Origin: Lewinellaceae bacterium
GTDB lineage: Bacteria; Bacteroidota; Bacteroidia; Chitinophagales; Saprospiraceae
Reading direction: 5' to 3'
DNA length: 64,000 bases
Assembly: GCA_020636045.1 (NCBI GenBank)
Contig: JACJYP010000010.1
Coordinates: 124,001-188,000, forward strand
The notes under the pieces are model-generated. The model was not told where the DNA came from. It did no database searches and saw only the letters and a list, made by a program, of their open reading frames with translations. This document shows, in pieces, positions 32,990 to 41,589 of the stretch. The position numbers and the translations under genes were made by a program. Within the stretch, counting starts at the first letter, position 1. Each line of letters starts with the position of its first letter.

Positions 32990-33928
32990 ATGGATGCCTA
33001 CCGCGATTTTCGCCTTTTTTACAACCAGAATATCCACCCCGAGTTGCTGCACATGGAACAGCGGCGGCGGCGGCTGATTCGCCTGCTCGGTCTGTCGGCG
33101 CTCATGATAGCAGGGGTGGTGGCCGTTCAGTTGTTCATGGGCATTTTCCTGCTCAGCCTGCTGCTTGCGATCCCGGTGGCCATGTGGGTGTCCTACCTCG
33201 GTTTCCGCATCCGCGTGTTTTTTCAGGAATTCAAACCCCGCGTCGTCGGGCTGCTGCTCGATTTCATCGACAACGACGTAAATTTTACATTTGAAGGCTA
33301 CGACTCCAAAGGTTCGATCTCTAAAAACGATTTTTTGGAGAGCCGCATCTTCACCACGGCCGACGATTACGCCGGTGAGGATATGATCAGGGGGCAGGTG
33401 CGTGAAACGCCGTTCGAACTTTGCGAACTGCGCGTGCGCGAGTTTTCTCCCGCCCGCAACAAACTCGACTACGTATTCCGGGGCATTTTTCTCATCGGCG
33501 ACTACAAACGCTGGGACCTGCACGGCGGCGTGCTGGTGCTGCCTGACGCCTACCGCAAATACCTCAGCCGCAGCGAGCGGGCCTTTCACTATGAAGGCGG
33601 CCGCCGCGTGCGCGACAACCTGCTGCCCGAGTTCGAGGCTTTTTTCGATACCTACGCCACCTCCGATATTCGTGTGCAGGACGTGATCTCGACCGACCTG
33701 CAGCACGTCATCCTCGATTTCCGGCGGCGCTTTCAGGAGAAGAACCGGCAAAAGGAGATCTATTTTTCCATCATCGGCGACAAGATATACCTGGCGCTCA
33801 CCCAGGACAAGGACCTGCTCGAACCATCGCTGTTTGCCAACAATGCCAATTTCGAAACGGTCGTGGAGTTTTACAACGACCTGCGTCTATTGTTGCAGGT
33901 GGTGCTGGATGTGGATGCCATGAACTGA
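32990..33928 (+). CDS. DUF3137-domain membrane protein
   Basis: A 312-residue protein with two adjacent transmembrane helices (about 28-46 and 49-71: LLGLSALMIAGVVAVQLFMGIFLLSLLLAIPVAMWVSYLG) and a cytoplasmic domain of DUF3137 type (ESRIFTTADDYAGEDMIRGQVRETPFELCELRVRE, VFRGIFLIGDYKR). It follows the RHH gene by 33 bases and is probably in the same operon. No biochemical role is known for this domain. Its place behind parA may mean that the ParA system positions a membrane complex. Confidence 0.8.
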   Translation: MDAYRDFRLFYNQNIHPELLHMEQRRRRLIRLLGLSALMIAGVVAVQLFMGIFLLSLLLAIPVAMWVSYLGFRIRVFFQEFKPRVVGLLLDFIDNDVNFTFEGYDSKGSISKNDFLESRIFTTADDYAGEDMIRGQVRETPFELCELRVREFSPARNKLDYVFRGIFLIGDYKRWDLHGGVLVLPDAYRKYLSRSERAFHYEGGRRVRDNLLPEFEAFFDTYATSDIRVQDVISTDLQHVILDFRRRFQEKNRQKEIYFSIIGDKIYLALTQDKDLLEPSLFANNANFETVVEFYNDLRLLLQVVLDVDAMN

Positions 33929-34029
33929 GCCTTTTTCATTTTAAGTTATTGCTAATTCGGCCTTTTGCTTACCTGCGCGTCGCGCATTGCGGGAACTTTT
34001 GCCTTTTCGATCACCGCAATACAGCAAAC

Positions 34030-34350
34030 ATGACCGCTACCGAACTTTTTTCCCTTGAAAACAAAACCGCCGTCGTGACCGGCGCCACCGGCCTGATCGG
34101 CAGCCGGCATTGCCGGGCCCTTGCCGAAGCCGGCGCACAGGTCGTGGTCGCCGACCTCGCCCCGGCGCAATGCGAGGCGTTGCAAAAAACGCTGCCGGGT
34201 GGACCGCATTTATCCCTTCCGACGGACGTCACCGACCCGGGATCGCTTCAAGATGCCCGGGAGATCATCCTCCGGTCATTTGGGAGCATCGACGTGCTGG
34301 TGAACAATGCCGCCATCAACGACATGTTCGAACATCCGGCCCTGGCTGCC
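34030..34350 (+). pseudogene. 3'-truncated SDR family oxidoreductase
   Basis: The frame from ATG 34030 reads as a good N-terminal half of a short-chain dehydrogenase: NKTAVVTGATGLIG (cofactor loop), VVVADLAPAQC, PTDVTDP, and IDVLVNNAAINDMFEHPALA. The homology then stops, without the expected Ser/Tyr/Lys active-site part, and the frame runs on through unrelated sequence to 34482. The gene has lost its catalytic half. It lies between the parA operon and a TonB receptor, at a probable deletion or recombination junction. Confidence 0.75.
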
Positions 34351-34539
34351 TGGTCGCCTGGAAAAGCGGGAAATAAAAGGAGAAGCAGCGAGCGCTGCCA
34401 GTACATTTTGAACAGCCGGCGCCCCGGCGTTCGTTTTTCGTTTCGCATGAGAAAGTCGGTTTTGTGCCGGAATTCCCCGTAAAAAACGAAACGCGGTGTT
34501 ACCCCAGAATAAACTTAAAATCAAGTATTTGTGAAAAAC

Positions 34540-34743
34540 TCAGGGGTTTTCGTACCATTTGTCCTCGAAAGTATCTGCAGGCAGGTCGGGGCCTTTGTAC
34601 CGCAATGCGATCACCACCTGCCAGATGACTAAAACGGGTACGGCGGCAAAGGAGATCGCTGCGGCGACGGGGTGGAGTTTGGAGAGCACCACGAGCCCCA
34701 ACAGGATGGCGAAGATGAGCGGTATAGAATGCTCCAGTTTCAT
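34540..34743 (-). CDS. Small two-helix membrane protein
   Basis: A 67-residue protein (start MKLEHSIP) with two hydrophobic helices (IPLIFAILLGLVVLSKL and AAISFAAVPVLVIWQVVIAL) and a charged C-terminus ending FEDKWYENP. It begins 28 bases after the TonB receptor stop and is read in the same direction, so it is probably co-transcribed with it. It could be an accessory of the uptake system; the family is not recognised. An in-frame ATG at 34770 would add nine residues. Confidence 0.55.
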   Translation of the reverse strand: MKLEHSIPLIFAILLGLVVLSKLHPVAAAISFAAVPVLVIWQVVIALRYKGPDLPADTFEDKWYENP

Positions 34744-34770
34744 ATCTCGGCAGTTTTTACCGGCCGGCAC

Positions 34771-37026
34771 CTAACGGAACGTCATCCTGATCCCGGCAAA
34801 ACCGCGCAGGCCCTGCACCGGTGCGTAATTGTACGATGGGTCGAAGCTGTATCCGTTCGGATTGTCGGCGGGGTCGTCCGCACGCTTGTCAAACGGATCG
34901 TGTGCCCTAAGGATAACGTCTTCCCGGGGATAGAAGTTGAAAAGATTTTTCACGCCGGCATATATCTCCATCGCCGCGGGGGTGCGGAAGCCCGGTTTCC
35001 AGGTTATCTGAATGTTGTGAATGCTGTACCACGGCGACTCCGCCGGGCGGTAGTCGTTGGGAAATACCGGCAGCCGCATCGGACTGGTCAGATGGCCGTT
35101 GTAGTCGATGGTCAGGCGCCGGCGCGCGACGGGACAGGAAAGCGACCAGTTGCCCGTAAAGCGCGGCGTGTGAACCTGCCACTCGCGCCGGTCGCCTTCC
35201 ACGATGCGTACATCCATCAGTGTAAAACCCATGACCGCCTTCAGGCCGTTGATAAAATTCCAGTCGGAATTGAGCGAAAAACCCATGTTTTCCGCGTACC
35301 CGTTCAGGTTTTGGTAAATGATCTTCTCCGGGTCCGTGTCGTAGTCCGCGACGATCTTGTTGAAAAAATGGGTGTAAAAAGCCGTTGCGTCGATGTTGAT
35401 AAACCCGAATGCTGCGTGCTGGAAGCGGGTGTAGTTCAGATTAAAATTCCAGGTGCGCTCGGGCGCCAGCGCTTCCGCGAATACGACTTCCCGGCCGCCG
35501 GTGAGCGCCGCGTGGTCTTCGCTGAACACATTGACCACCCGGAATCCGCTGCCCGCCGAGAGGCGCAGGGTATTTACATCATCGGGGTTGTATTTCAGAT
35601 TGAGGCGCGGCGAAAGGATGTGGCCATGCCGCCCGTCGTAGTCCCAGCGGAGGCCGGAAAGCAATTTCCATCGCTTGTTAAAGGTCCATTCGTCCTGCAC
35701 GAACGTTCCCGGCAGCCAACTGCACTGCGGCGCATTCTCCAGCCCGCTCGCCTGGGCAGTCACCGGCGTATTGTCGTCGTAGTAGGAATACCGCACGCCT
35801 GTGCCGAAAAGCAGGTCGTGGCGCTCTCCGGCATGGCGTTCCCAGGTCAGTTGCCCGAACCCGATGCGCTGATCGGCCAGGTAAGGCACGTCGCCGTAAT
35901 AACTGTCCTGTTTGTGGCGGTTGTACGAAAAACTGAACAGGACCTTCTCTTTTTCAATGGGCAACTGGTAATTGCCGATCACTTCATAACGATTGGTGAG
36001 AATGCTTTCGCCGTAAATACTGTCGGTGCCGCGCCAGCGCGGGGTCCAGTTCATTTCGCCGCCGTGGCGATCTTCCCACAGGTAGCGAAAGGCAACAGAA
36101 GCGATGCGGTTGTCTTTCCGGTCGAAATGCCATTTGTTAAAAACGGAAAAGCGTTTTTGCAGGGTCACGTCGGTAAAATGATCGTCGTTGATGTCCCAGC
36201 GTTTGGTAAAATGAAAATAGTTGGCACTCAGCAGGGTTTGGGCTTTGCCCAGGGCGAGCGATCCCGCGGCATCGGCATTGTATTCGCCGTAGCTCGTGCC
36301 GTTCAGATCGAGGTGTAGTTCCGGTTTCTCCGAGGGGTCTTTGGTGATGACATTGATCAGCCCGCCCATTGCTTCGGAACCATAGAGCGATGCCGCTGGC
36401 CCTTTTACCACCTCCATGCGCTGTACCACGCTGTTGGGAATACCGCTGAGCCCGTACACGGTGGAAAGTCCGCTCACGATGGGCATGCCGTCGATCAGCA
36501 CCATGGTGTAGGGCCCTTCCATGCCGTTGATGTGGATGTCACCGGTATTGCACACGTTGCATTGCAACTGCGGCCGCACGCCGTTCACCATTTGCACGGC
36601 ATCGAAGAGGCTGGGGGTCGGGTTGCGCAGAAAAAACTTGGGAGAATACACCTCAACGGGCACCGGACTGTCCGATTTGCGCATTTCTTTCATCGTACCG
36701 GTGATCACCACGGCCTCAATGTCGCTTTCCAGCGGTTCGAGATTGACGATCGCCTCTATGCCGCGCTTCAGTACAACCTGCTTCCGGGCGTACCCGACCA
36801 GCGTTACTTCCGCCGTCGCTTCTTCCCACCCGGCCGGCAAAAAAAGGGTGAAGGCACCGGTAGAATCGGCGAGCGAGCCGGATGGCGGATCGGCAACCCG
36901 GATGGTGGCGAACGGCAGGGGCATTCCGCTTTGCCGGTCCAGTACGCGTCCGCTGAACACCCCGCTTTGGGCCGCTGCTCCAAATGAAGTAAGAAGAAGA
37001 AAAAAGACAGGAAGAATATTTCGCAT
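34771..37026 (-). CDS. TonB-dependent receptor with CNVC motif in the plug
   Basis: A 751-residue outer-membrane importer. It has a signal peptide (1-19), a carboxypeptidase-regulatory-like domain (about 22-100, GRVLDRQSGMPLPFATIRV), a plug (about 105-235) with NTGDIHINGMEGPYTMVLIDGMPIV and RMEVVKGPAASLYGSEAMGG, then the 22-strand barrel ending in LRGFAGIRMTFR. The plug carries two cysteines, CNVC (C156, C159), a feature of a BtuB-like subgroup of Bacteroidota receptors. A DtxR-type operator covers its 5' region, suggesting iron- or manganese-controlled expression. The actual substrate is not known. Confidence 0.92.
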   Translation of the reverse strand: MRNILPVFFLLLTSFGAAAQSGVFSGRVLDRQSGMPLPFATIRVADPPSGSLADSTGAFTLFLPAGWEEATAEVTLVGYARKQVVLKRGIEAIVNLEPLESDIEAVVITGTMKEMRKSDSPVPVEVYSPKFFLRNPTPSLFDAVQMVNGVRPQLQCNVCNTGDIHINGMEGPYTMVLIDGMPIVSGLSTVYGLSGIPNSVVQRMEVVKGPAASLYGSEAMGGLINVITKDPSEKPELHLDLNGTSYGEYNADAAGSLALGKAQTLLSANYFHFTKRWDINDDHFTDVTLQKRFSVFNKWHFDRKDNRIASVAFRYLWEDRHGGEMNWTPRWRGTDSIYGESILTNRYEVIGNYQLPIEKEKVLFSFSYNRHKQDSYYGDVPYLADQRIGFGQLTWERHAGERHDLLFGTGVRYSYYDDNTPVTAQASGLENAPQCSWLPGTFVQDEWTFNKRWKLLSGLRWDYDGRHGHILSPRLNLKYNPDDVNTLRLSAGSGFRVVNVFSEDHAALTGGREVVFAEALAPERTWNFNLNYTRFQHAAFGFINIDATAFYTHFFNKIVADYDTDPEKIIYQNLNGYAENMGFSLNSDWNFINGLKAVMGFTLMDVRIVEGDRREWQVHTPRFTGNWSLSCPVARRRLTIDYNGHLTSPMRLPVFPNDYRPAESPWYSIHNIQITWKPGFRTPAAMEIYAGVKNLFNFYPREDVILRAHDPFDKRADDPADNPNGYSFDPSYNYAPVQGLRGFAGIRMTFR

Positions 37027-37038
37027 TATGTAATTATA

Positions 37039-37058
37039 TTTTTAGTCTAATCTAAAAA
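37039..37058. promoter_or_regulatory. DtxR/IdeR/MntR-like operator before the TonB receptor
   Basis: TTTTTAG and CTAAAAA form 7-bp arms with 6 bases between, close to the TTTAGnnTAnnCTAAA pattern of DtxR-family metalloregulator sites. It is 13 bases from the start codon. A second small palindrome ATACAAATGTAT lies just outside it. Confidence 0.55.
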
Positions 37059-37106
37059 TTATACAAATGTATACCAAAATGCCTTTTATACCAAACACAA
37101 GGGCAT

Positions 37107-37143
37107 AAAAAAATTCCCCGGTCCTGCTTCGAAGACCGGGGAA
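37107..37143 (-). terminator. Terminator of the bestrophin gene
   Basis: On the minus strand: TTCCCCGGTC / GACCGGGGAA stem with a 10-base loop, followed by seven T residues. It separates the bestrophin transcript from the TonB receptor. Confidence 0.9.
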
Positions 37144-37169
37144 CAAGGAGTCAGGTGTGTAAAAAGAGC

Positions 37170-38186
37170 CTACATCAACATGCCGTCGACGGGCTGAATG
37201 GCCGGCGGCACTTCCTTTTCACGCAACATTTCTTTCAGGTCGATCTCGATGGTCCGGCTGATCGAGAAGATCGGAACATCGTTGTAGGTGCCCTCAAAGG
37301 GGTTTTCGCTGTAATCGCCGATCATTTCCATGAGTATGAATACCCAGGTGACGATCGCGTTGAAAGGGACCACGCACCACATCAGGTTCGGATCATTGGA
37401 TTCGATCTCGTGTACGAGGGAAAGCGGCAACAGGATCGAAACGATTTTCGTGAACAGCAAGGGGATCGTAGCATATTGCCTCGGGAAGGGAAAGTTCTTG
37501 ATGCGCTCCGACTTTCCCTGCTCGTCGTACATGGCGGAAACAAAACGCTGTAACTCCAGGTGCCGGAAGTCATCGATCAGTCCCGCCTCGCGCAACTGCT
37601 GCAGGTCCTTTGTCTGCATGGCCAGCACCTGCGTGGCCCGGTTGCTTACCCCTTCCAGTTGGGCCATCTCCTCCTTGCTCAGAAAGACGCAGATCTCCTG
37701 CTCCAGCATGCTGTTGAACTCCGGTGTATTGAAGTTGGGAAAGTAGTTGTTGATCATTTCCTCCTTGTGTTCCCAGGTGCGGGGGGTGCGCAACTGAAAC
37801 CGCAGGCAGGTGATCCATGCCAGATGGCGGAAGATCAGTCGCCGGTGGATAGCGTGCAATTCGGCGTAGCTGTGCCTTTCCGATGCATGCAAATTGCCGA
37901 CAAACCCCAGTACGGCGGCGGCAAAGGAGCGCGATCCGTTCACGATGGCTCCCCATATCTTGCGCGCCTCCCAAAGGCGGTCGTAGGATACATTGTTCTT
38001 GAAGCCCAGGTAAAAAGCGAGGGCGGTGCCGACCAGAGCCACGGGTTGCCAGGGCACGTAAAACCAGTCGTGACCGATGATCTCGTGCAGTACATAGGCG
38101 ATCAGGCCCGTGGCCGCGCCGAAATAAAGTCCTTTTCGCGACCACTTGATGGTCGTCCAGTAATTGTAGCGTCTTTCTGTGTACAT
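37170..38186 (-). CDS. Bestrophin family ion channel
   Basis: A 338-residue inner-membrane protein of the bestrophin/RFP-TM family, pentameric channels for chloride or other ions. Signature segments are LAFYLGFKNNVSYDRLWEARKIWGAIVN near the N-terminus and ILMEMIGDYSENPFEGTYNDVPIFSISRTIEIDLKEML near the C-terminus. Hydrophobic helices lie at about 20-38, 45-62, 235-255 and 270-290. The KEVPP tail completes the usual length. It is monocistronic with its own terminator. Confidence 0.93.
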   Translation of the reverse strand: MYTERRYNYWTTIKWSRKGLYFGAATGLIAYVLHEIIGHDWFYVPWQPVALVGTALAFYLGFKNNVSYDRLWEARKIWGAIVNGSRSFAAAVLGFVGNLHASERHSYAELHAIHRRLIFRHLAWITCLRFQLRTPRTWEHKEEMINNYFPNFNTPEFNSMLEQEICVFLSKEEMAQLEGVSNRATQVLAMQTKDLQQLREAGLIDDFRHLELQRFVSAMYDEQGKSERIKNFPFPRQYATIPLLFTKIVSILLPLSLVHEIESNDPNLMWCVVPFNAIVTWVFILMEMIGDYSENPFEGTYNDVPIFSISRTIEIDLKEMLREKEVPPAIQPVDGMLM

Positions 38187-38436
38187 ATGATAATGTTAGG
38201 AGAAACAGGAGCGCAATTAATTGGTAATCTGTGTTTTAAACTTTGATTTCAACCCTTAAAGATCCCGCCAGGCAAGCCTTCCAGCAGGTTCAGCCGTTGA
38301 TTTTTTAAAACCCGAGAACAGCAGGAATATGAAGATTGTTGGCCATCAGAACCGTCAATCATAAAATTAAGAGCGCCATCGCATAGCGAAGAAAGAACAA
38401 AAACTGCGAATACCGCAGGTGCGATCTCCGAAGAAT
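38187..38436. other. Gap between bestrophin gene and metal-cassette terminator
   Basis: 250 bases with no credible ORF. The bestrophin promoter should be near its right part (AT-rich at 38210-38260), but no exact TAnnTTTG was recognised. Confidence 0.4.
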
Positions 38437-38471
38437 AAAAAAGCGCCCGGGAAACGGATGCTCCCGGGCGC
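38437..38471 (-). terminator. Terminator of the 41943-38505 metal cassette
   Basis: Perfect 10-bp stem GCGCCCGGGA / TCCCGGGCGC with a 9-base loop, followed on the minus strand by a T run (six T). Confidence 0.9.
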
Positions 38472-38504
38472 CGGTTTGTTCGGTCCCTATTTCAGGATAC
38501 GCCT

Positions 38505-39050
38505 TTACTGGATCTTTACCGGAAAGGTGACGTCGAAATCCGTTTCGCCACCCGGGCTGGCGGTATTCGCCTTGTCGGTGGGTTCGTGGTGCAATTTGAT
38601 GTTCAGCGTGCCGGTGGAAGCCGATCCGGTCGTCCACAAGGTTTCCAGGTTGAACGGCGCGCCGTTGTCATCGGTATCGTCGGAAGCAATGCTGACATCG
38701 GCGCCTGTCGGCGTCAGCACAAACAGGTGATCGACGTTTTCCGCCTCAATCTCTTCCGTGATATTATCCGTTGGCGTCTTGCTTTCGTCGTACACGTGCA
38801 GGTGGCACATAATGTTGTCCGTCATGGCGGGCAGGGTGATCTCGTCGATCACCGGCGCTGTGCCGCCGGGGCCATCGAGGTCGCGCCAGTAGAACTTCAT
38901 GTCCATGCCGGGGCCGGTCAGGTGCACTTCGACGGTCGTGATGTTCTCCTGCTCGGTAGTAGTGTCGTCATCCTTGCAGGCCTGGAAGGTCAGGCTGGTG
39001 AACAGCATGGCAAGAGCGACGGGGCGTATGAAAAATGTGGTACGTATCAT
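38505..39050 (-). CDS. Lipoprotein partner of the TonB receptor
   Basis: A 181-residue lipoprotein with a signal peptide and lipobox (TFQAC, Cys near 25), then KDDDTTTEQENITTVEVHLT and a beta-sandwich body with AENVDHLFVL, LNIKLHHEPTDKANTASPGGETDFDVTFPVK. It matches the Bacteroidota family usually labelled 'type 1 periplasmic-binding fold superfamily', which regularly travels with a ZnuD-like TonB receptor. It is the last gene of the cassette. The presumed role is substrate capture at the surface or hand-over in the periplasm; the ligand is unproven. Start ATG 39050 is chosen over an upstream ATG that precedes the signal peptide. Confidence 0.8.
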   Translation of the reverse strand: MIRTTFFIRPVALAMLFTSLTFQACKDDDTTTEQENITTVEVHLTGPGMDMKFYWRDLDGPGGTAPVIDEITLPAMTDNIMCHLHVYDESKTPTDNITEEIEAENVDHLFVLTPTGADVSIASDDTDDNGAPFNLETLWTTGSASTGTLNIKLHHEPTDKANTASPGGETDFDVTFPVKIQ

Positions 39051-39105
39051 GTTGAAAATATTTTGAGTTGAAAAACTTTTTTGAACATCTGACAATCACG
39101 GCATT

Positions 39106-41451
39106 TCAGCCGCCAAAAGCCATTTTTGCCCGCAGGCCGACATTCAGGCCCGGTTCGTCGGCATAAAAGCGGAAAAAATTCAGGTATTCCCGGTAGCGGA
39201 TGTTACCGAGGTTCTGAACGGAAAGGCCGATCTCAAGCGAACGCCCCGAGGTGCCCAGCCGGAACGTATGACCCGCATCGAGACCGATGGTCGTAAATGC
39301 CGGGGGCGCATCTTTCAGCAACCCTTCGTCGGGGATGCGCGTTTGCCGCAGGGCCGTTGCCGCCATCAGACGCACAAAAGTGCCGTCATTTGCTTGACCG
39401 CCAAGGCTCCATTTCAGCCCGTACTGAATGCGGTCGACCGGCATCAGCGGTAGCCAGTCCTGCCCGTCGTTCGCCGGTGTTTCGAGCGAATCGGCCAGCA
39501 GGCGGTAGCCGCGCAGTAGGGAGATGCGCGCTTCCAGCGACCAGTTTTTGGCAAAGGGCAGCGAAGCGTTGCCGTCCAGTCCCTGCAAAACCGCGTCCGA
39601 CTGGGCGTAGAAGTATGCCGGAAAAGCACCCCGCACCGTCAGTATGAAGGTATTTTGGGGGTCCAGGTAAATAAAATCCCTGATGCGGTTGTGGTACAGC
39701 GTCAGCATTACGTCCAGCCGTTCTTTTTGCAGGGAAATGCTGAGGCTGGTGTTCAGGGCTTTTTCCGGGCTCAGGTCGGGCCGCCCCTGTTCGTAAGTGC
39801 CGGCGCCGTGGTGCACGCCGCGGGCGAAGAGTTCGTTGACGTGCGGCGGCCGCCAGGCGTACCCTGAATTCAGGGTAGCGGACAGGTACTTCCGGAAGTG
39901 GTAGATGACACCCGCCGTCGCGGAAATGCTCCCGAAATGCACCAGGGTATCGATGTTCGACAGCGATCCGGAGGTAGTGGCGCTGGTGCGCCGGTAGTCG
40001 TATCGCACTCCGAACTCAAACTCCCAGGGGTTGGGGAAACGCCGCCAGCGCTCCATGGCCCACAGCGACGCACCGGCGGTCCGGTAATCGGGGATCAGCC
40101 CACCCAGCCCGACGAAATTCGTCTGTTGAATCCCCTGAATGCCTGCGCCGCCCTGCCAGTGCCCGATGGGCATATGCTCTGCAGAAAGGTCGATCGTGTT
40201 GGTCCATAAGCGAAATGACAACTGCGGCTTGTCGGCGGCGGTGCCGGAGCTGCGCACCACGTCGTACTCGCGGCGATGGTTGAACTGAAAGGCGTATTGA
40301 CCGCTCCATTTCCATTTGTCGGAGAGCCGCTGCGTCACCTTGTATTTCGCCGTCATGTGTCCGACCTGCTGGTAGGGCCGTTCGATGCCGTAAGTAAAAG
40401 CATCGTCATTGTTGAGCGGCACCGGGCTATCGATGGCCAGTTGCAGGTCGGTCAGGTTGCCGATATGCGACGCCCGCAGGATACCCAGTCGCTGATTGAA
40501 GGTGCTGAGGACGGCCTCGTGCGTCCAGCGCTCTTTTCCCCAGCCTGCCATCGCCGACAGGTCGAATTCCGCAGCGCCGGTGTTTCCCAGGTAATAGTCC
40601 GGCGTGCGCAGATTGCCACTTTTCTTTGCCGTACCCTGCAGCCTGAACGCTGCCGTGCTGCTCGGCAAATGCCAGTCGAGCGCGCCGGAAGCCACCAGCC
40701 CCAGCCCGTTGGAAAATCCGCCCATCGCTACCCAGCCACCCATGCCGTCCTCCTCGCGCAGGGGCGCAGGTTCGAGGACCACAGCGCCGGCCAGCGCACC
40801 GGTGCCGTAGCGCACGCCGGCGGCGCCTTTGACGACAGAAATTTTACCCGCGGAAAAAGGGTCGATCTCCGGGGCGTGTTCGCTGCCCCATTGCTGGCCT
40901 TCGAGCGTAAGCCCGTTGGCTACAATGGCGATGCGGTTGCTGTGAAGCCCCTGAATAACAGGTTTGGAAATGGTCAGGCCTGTGTTCAGCGTGGTCACGC
41001 CGGGCAACCGCCGGAGCGTTTCGCCGAGGTTGATCCCGCGGGACGCCGCCAGGTCAATTTCGTCGACCTGTTGCTCCGGTTGTGCAGGCGCAGGCGCGAT
41101 GGCTTTTTCGCGGATCACGACTTCTTTCAACACGGCGTTGTGGATCAGCCGGAAGTCCATCTCGGTATTTTCTTTCAGGCGGACAACCTGGGTGAAATGG
41201 TCGCATTCCACGTGGCTGATCTCCACGGTGTAAGGGGTGTTCTCACAAAGATCTGCTACGACAAAATAGCCTTTTTCATCTGAAATGGCGCCTTTTTCTG
41301 CCTCTGGAACCGATACGGAAGCGTAGGCCAGCGGCTCTCCCGTACCGGCCTCTACAATATGGCCGCGCAGGGCGATATGGCAATCCTGAGCCGATAGGCC
41401 GAGCGCACATGACAGACAAAAGCCAAGCATCGCGGCTTTGCTGTTGAGCAT
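39106..41451 (-). CDS. TonB-dependent receptor, ZnuD-like (probable zinc/metal uptake)
   Basis: A 781-residue outer-membrane receptor. After the signal peptide (1-22) comes a carboxypeptidase-like domain (ALRGHIVEAGTGEPLAYASVSV, about 28-110). The plug has NLGETLRRLPGVTTLNTGLTISKPVIQGLHSNRIAIVANGLTLEGQQWGSEHAPEIDPF, which fits the ZnuD-like group. Then KISVVKGAAGVRYGTGALAGAVVLEP and the barrel to LRAKMAFGG. Neighbours fit metal uptake: a His/Cys-rich small protein upstream and the partner lipoprotein downstream. ATG 41451 is chosen because it starts directly at the signal peptide. Confidence 0.88.
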   Translation of the reverse strand: MLNSKAAMLGFCLSCALGLSAQDCHIALRGHIVEAGTGEPLAYASVSVPEAEKGAISDEKGYFVVADLCENTPYTVEISHVECDHFTQVVRLKENTEMDFRLIHNAVLKEVVIREKAIAPAPAQPEQQVDEIDLAASRGINLGETLRRLPGVTTLNTGLTISKPVIQGLHSNRIAIVANGLTLEGQQWGSEHAPEIDPFSAGKISVVKGAAGVRYGTGALAGAVVLEPAPLREEDGMGGWVAMGGFSNGLGLVASGALDWHLPSSTAAFRLQGTAKKSGNLRTPDYYLGNTGAAEFDLSAMAGWGKERWTHEAVLSTFNQRLGILRASHIGNLTDLQLAIDSPVPLNNDDAFTYGIERPYQQVGHMTAKYKVTQRLSDKWKWSGQYAFQFNHRREYDVVRSSGTAADKPQLSFRLWTNTIDLSAEHMPIGHWQGGAGIQGIQQTNFVGLGGLIPDYRTAGASLWAMERWRRFPNPWEFEFGVRYDYRRTSATTSGSLSNIDTLVHFGSISATAGVIYHFRKYLSATLNSGYAWRPPHVNELFARGVHHGAGTYEQGRPDLSPEKALNTSLSISLQKERLDVMLTLYHNRIRDFIYLDPQNTFILTVRGAFPAYFYAQSDAVLQGLDGNASLPFAKNWSLEARISLLRGYRLLADSLETPANDGQDWLPLMPVDRIQYGLKWSLGGQANDGTFVRLMAATALRQTRIPDEGLLKDAPPAFTTIGLDAGHTFRLGTSGRSLEIGLSVQNLGNIRYREYLNFFRFYADEPGLNVGLRAKMAFGG

Positions 41452-41589
41452 AATAGCATATTTGAAATGTGGAAAAATGCGCACCCGCGCAGCGTCAAGC
41501 CATGCGTTTACCAACAACATGTCCCTATCGGGGGTGCGTCATAAAACATTGTACCGGTATAAAAGTACCGGAACGGGCGCATGTACGCC

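Noticed and set aside
33949..34482. Full-length SDR from an upstream ATG
   Set aside because: The first 27 codons are promoter-like and the last ~45 codons are unrelated to SDRs; only 34030 to about 34350 has homology.
34672..36318. 548-codon open frame opposite the TonB receptor
   Set aside because: Same reason: the receptor on the minus strand is unambiguous with signal, plug and barrel motifs.
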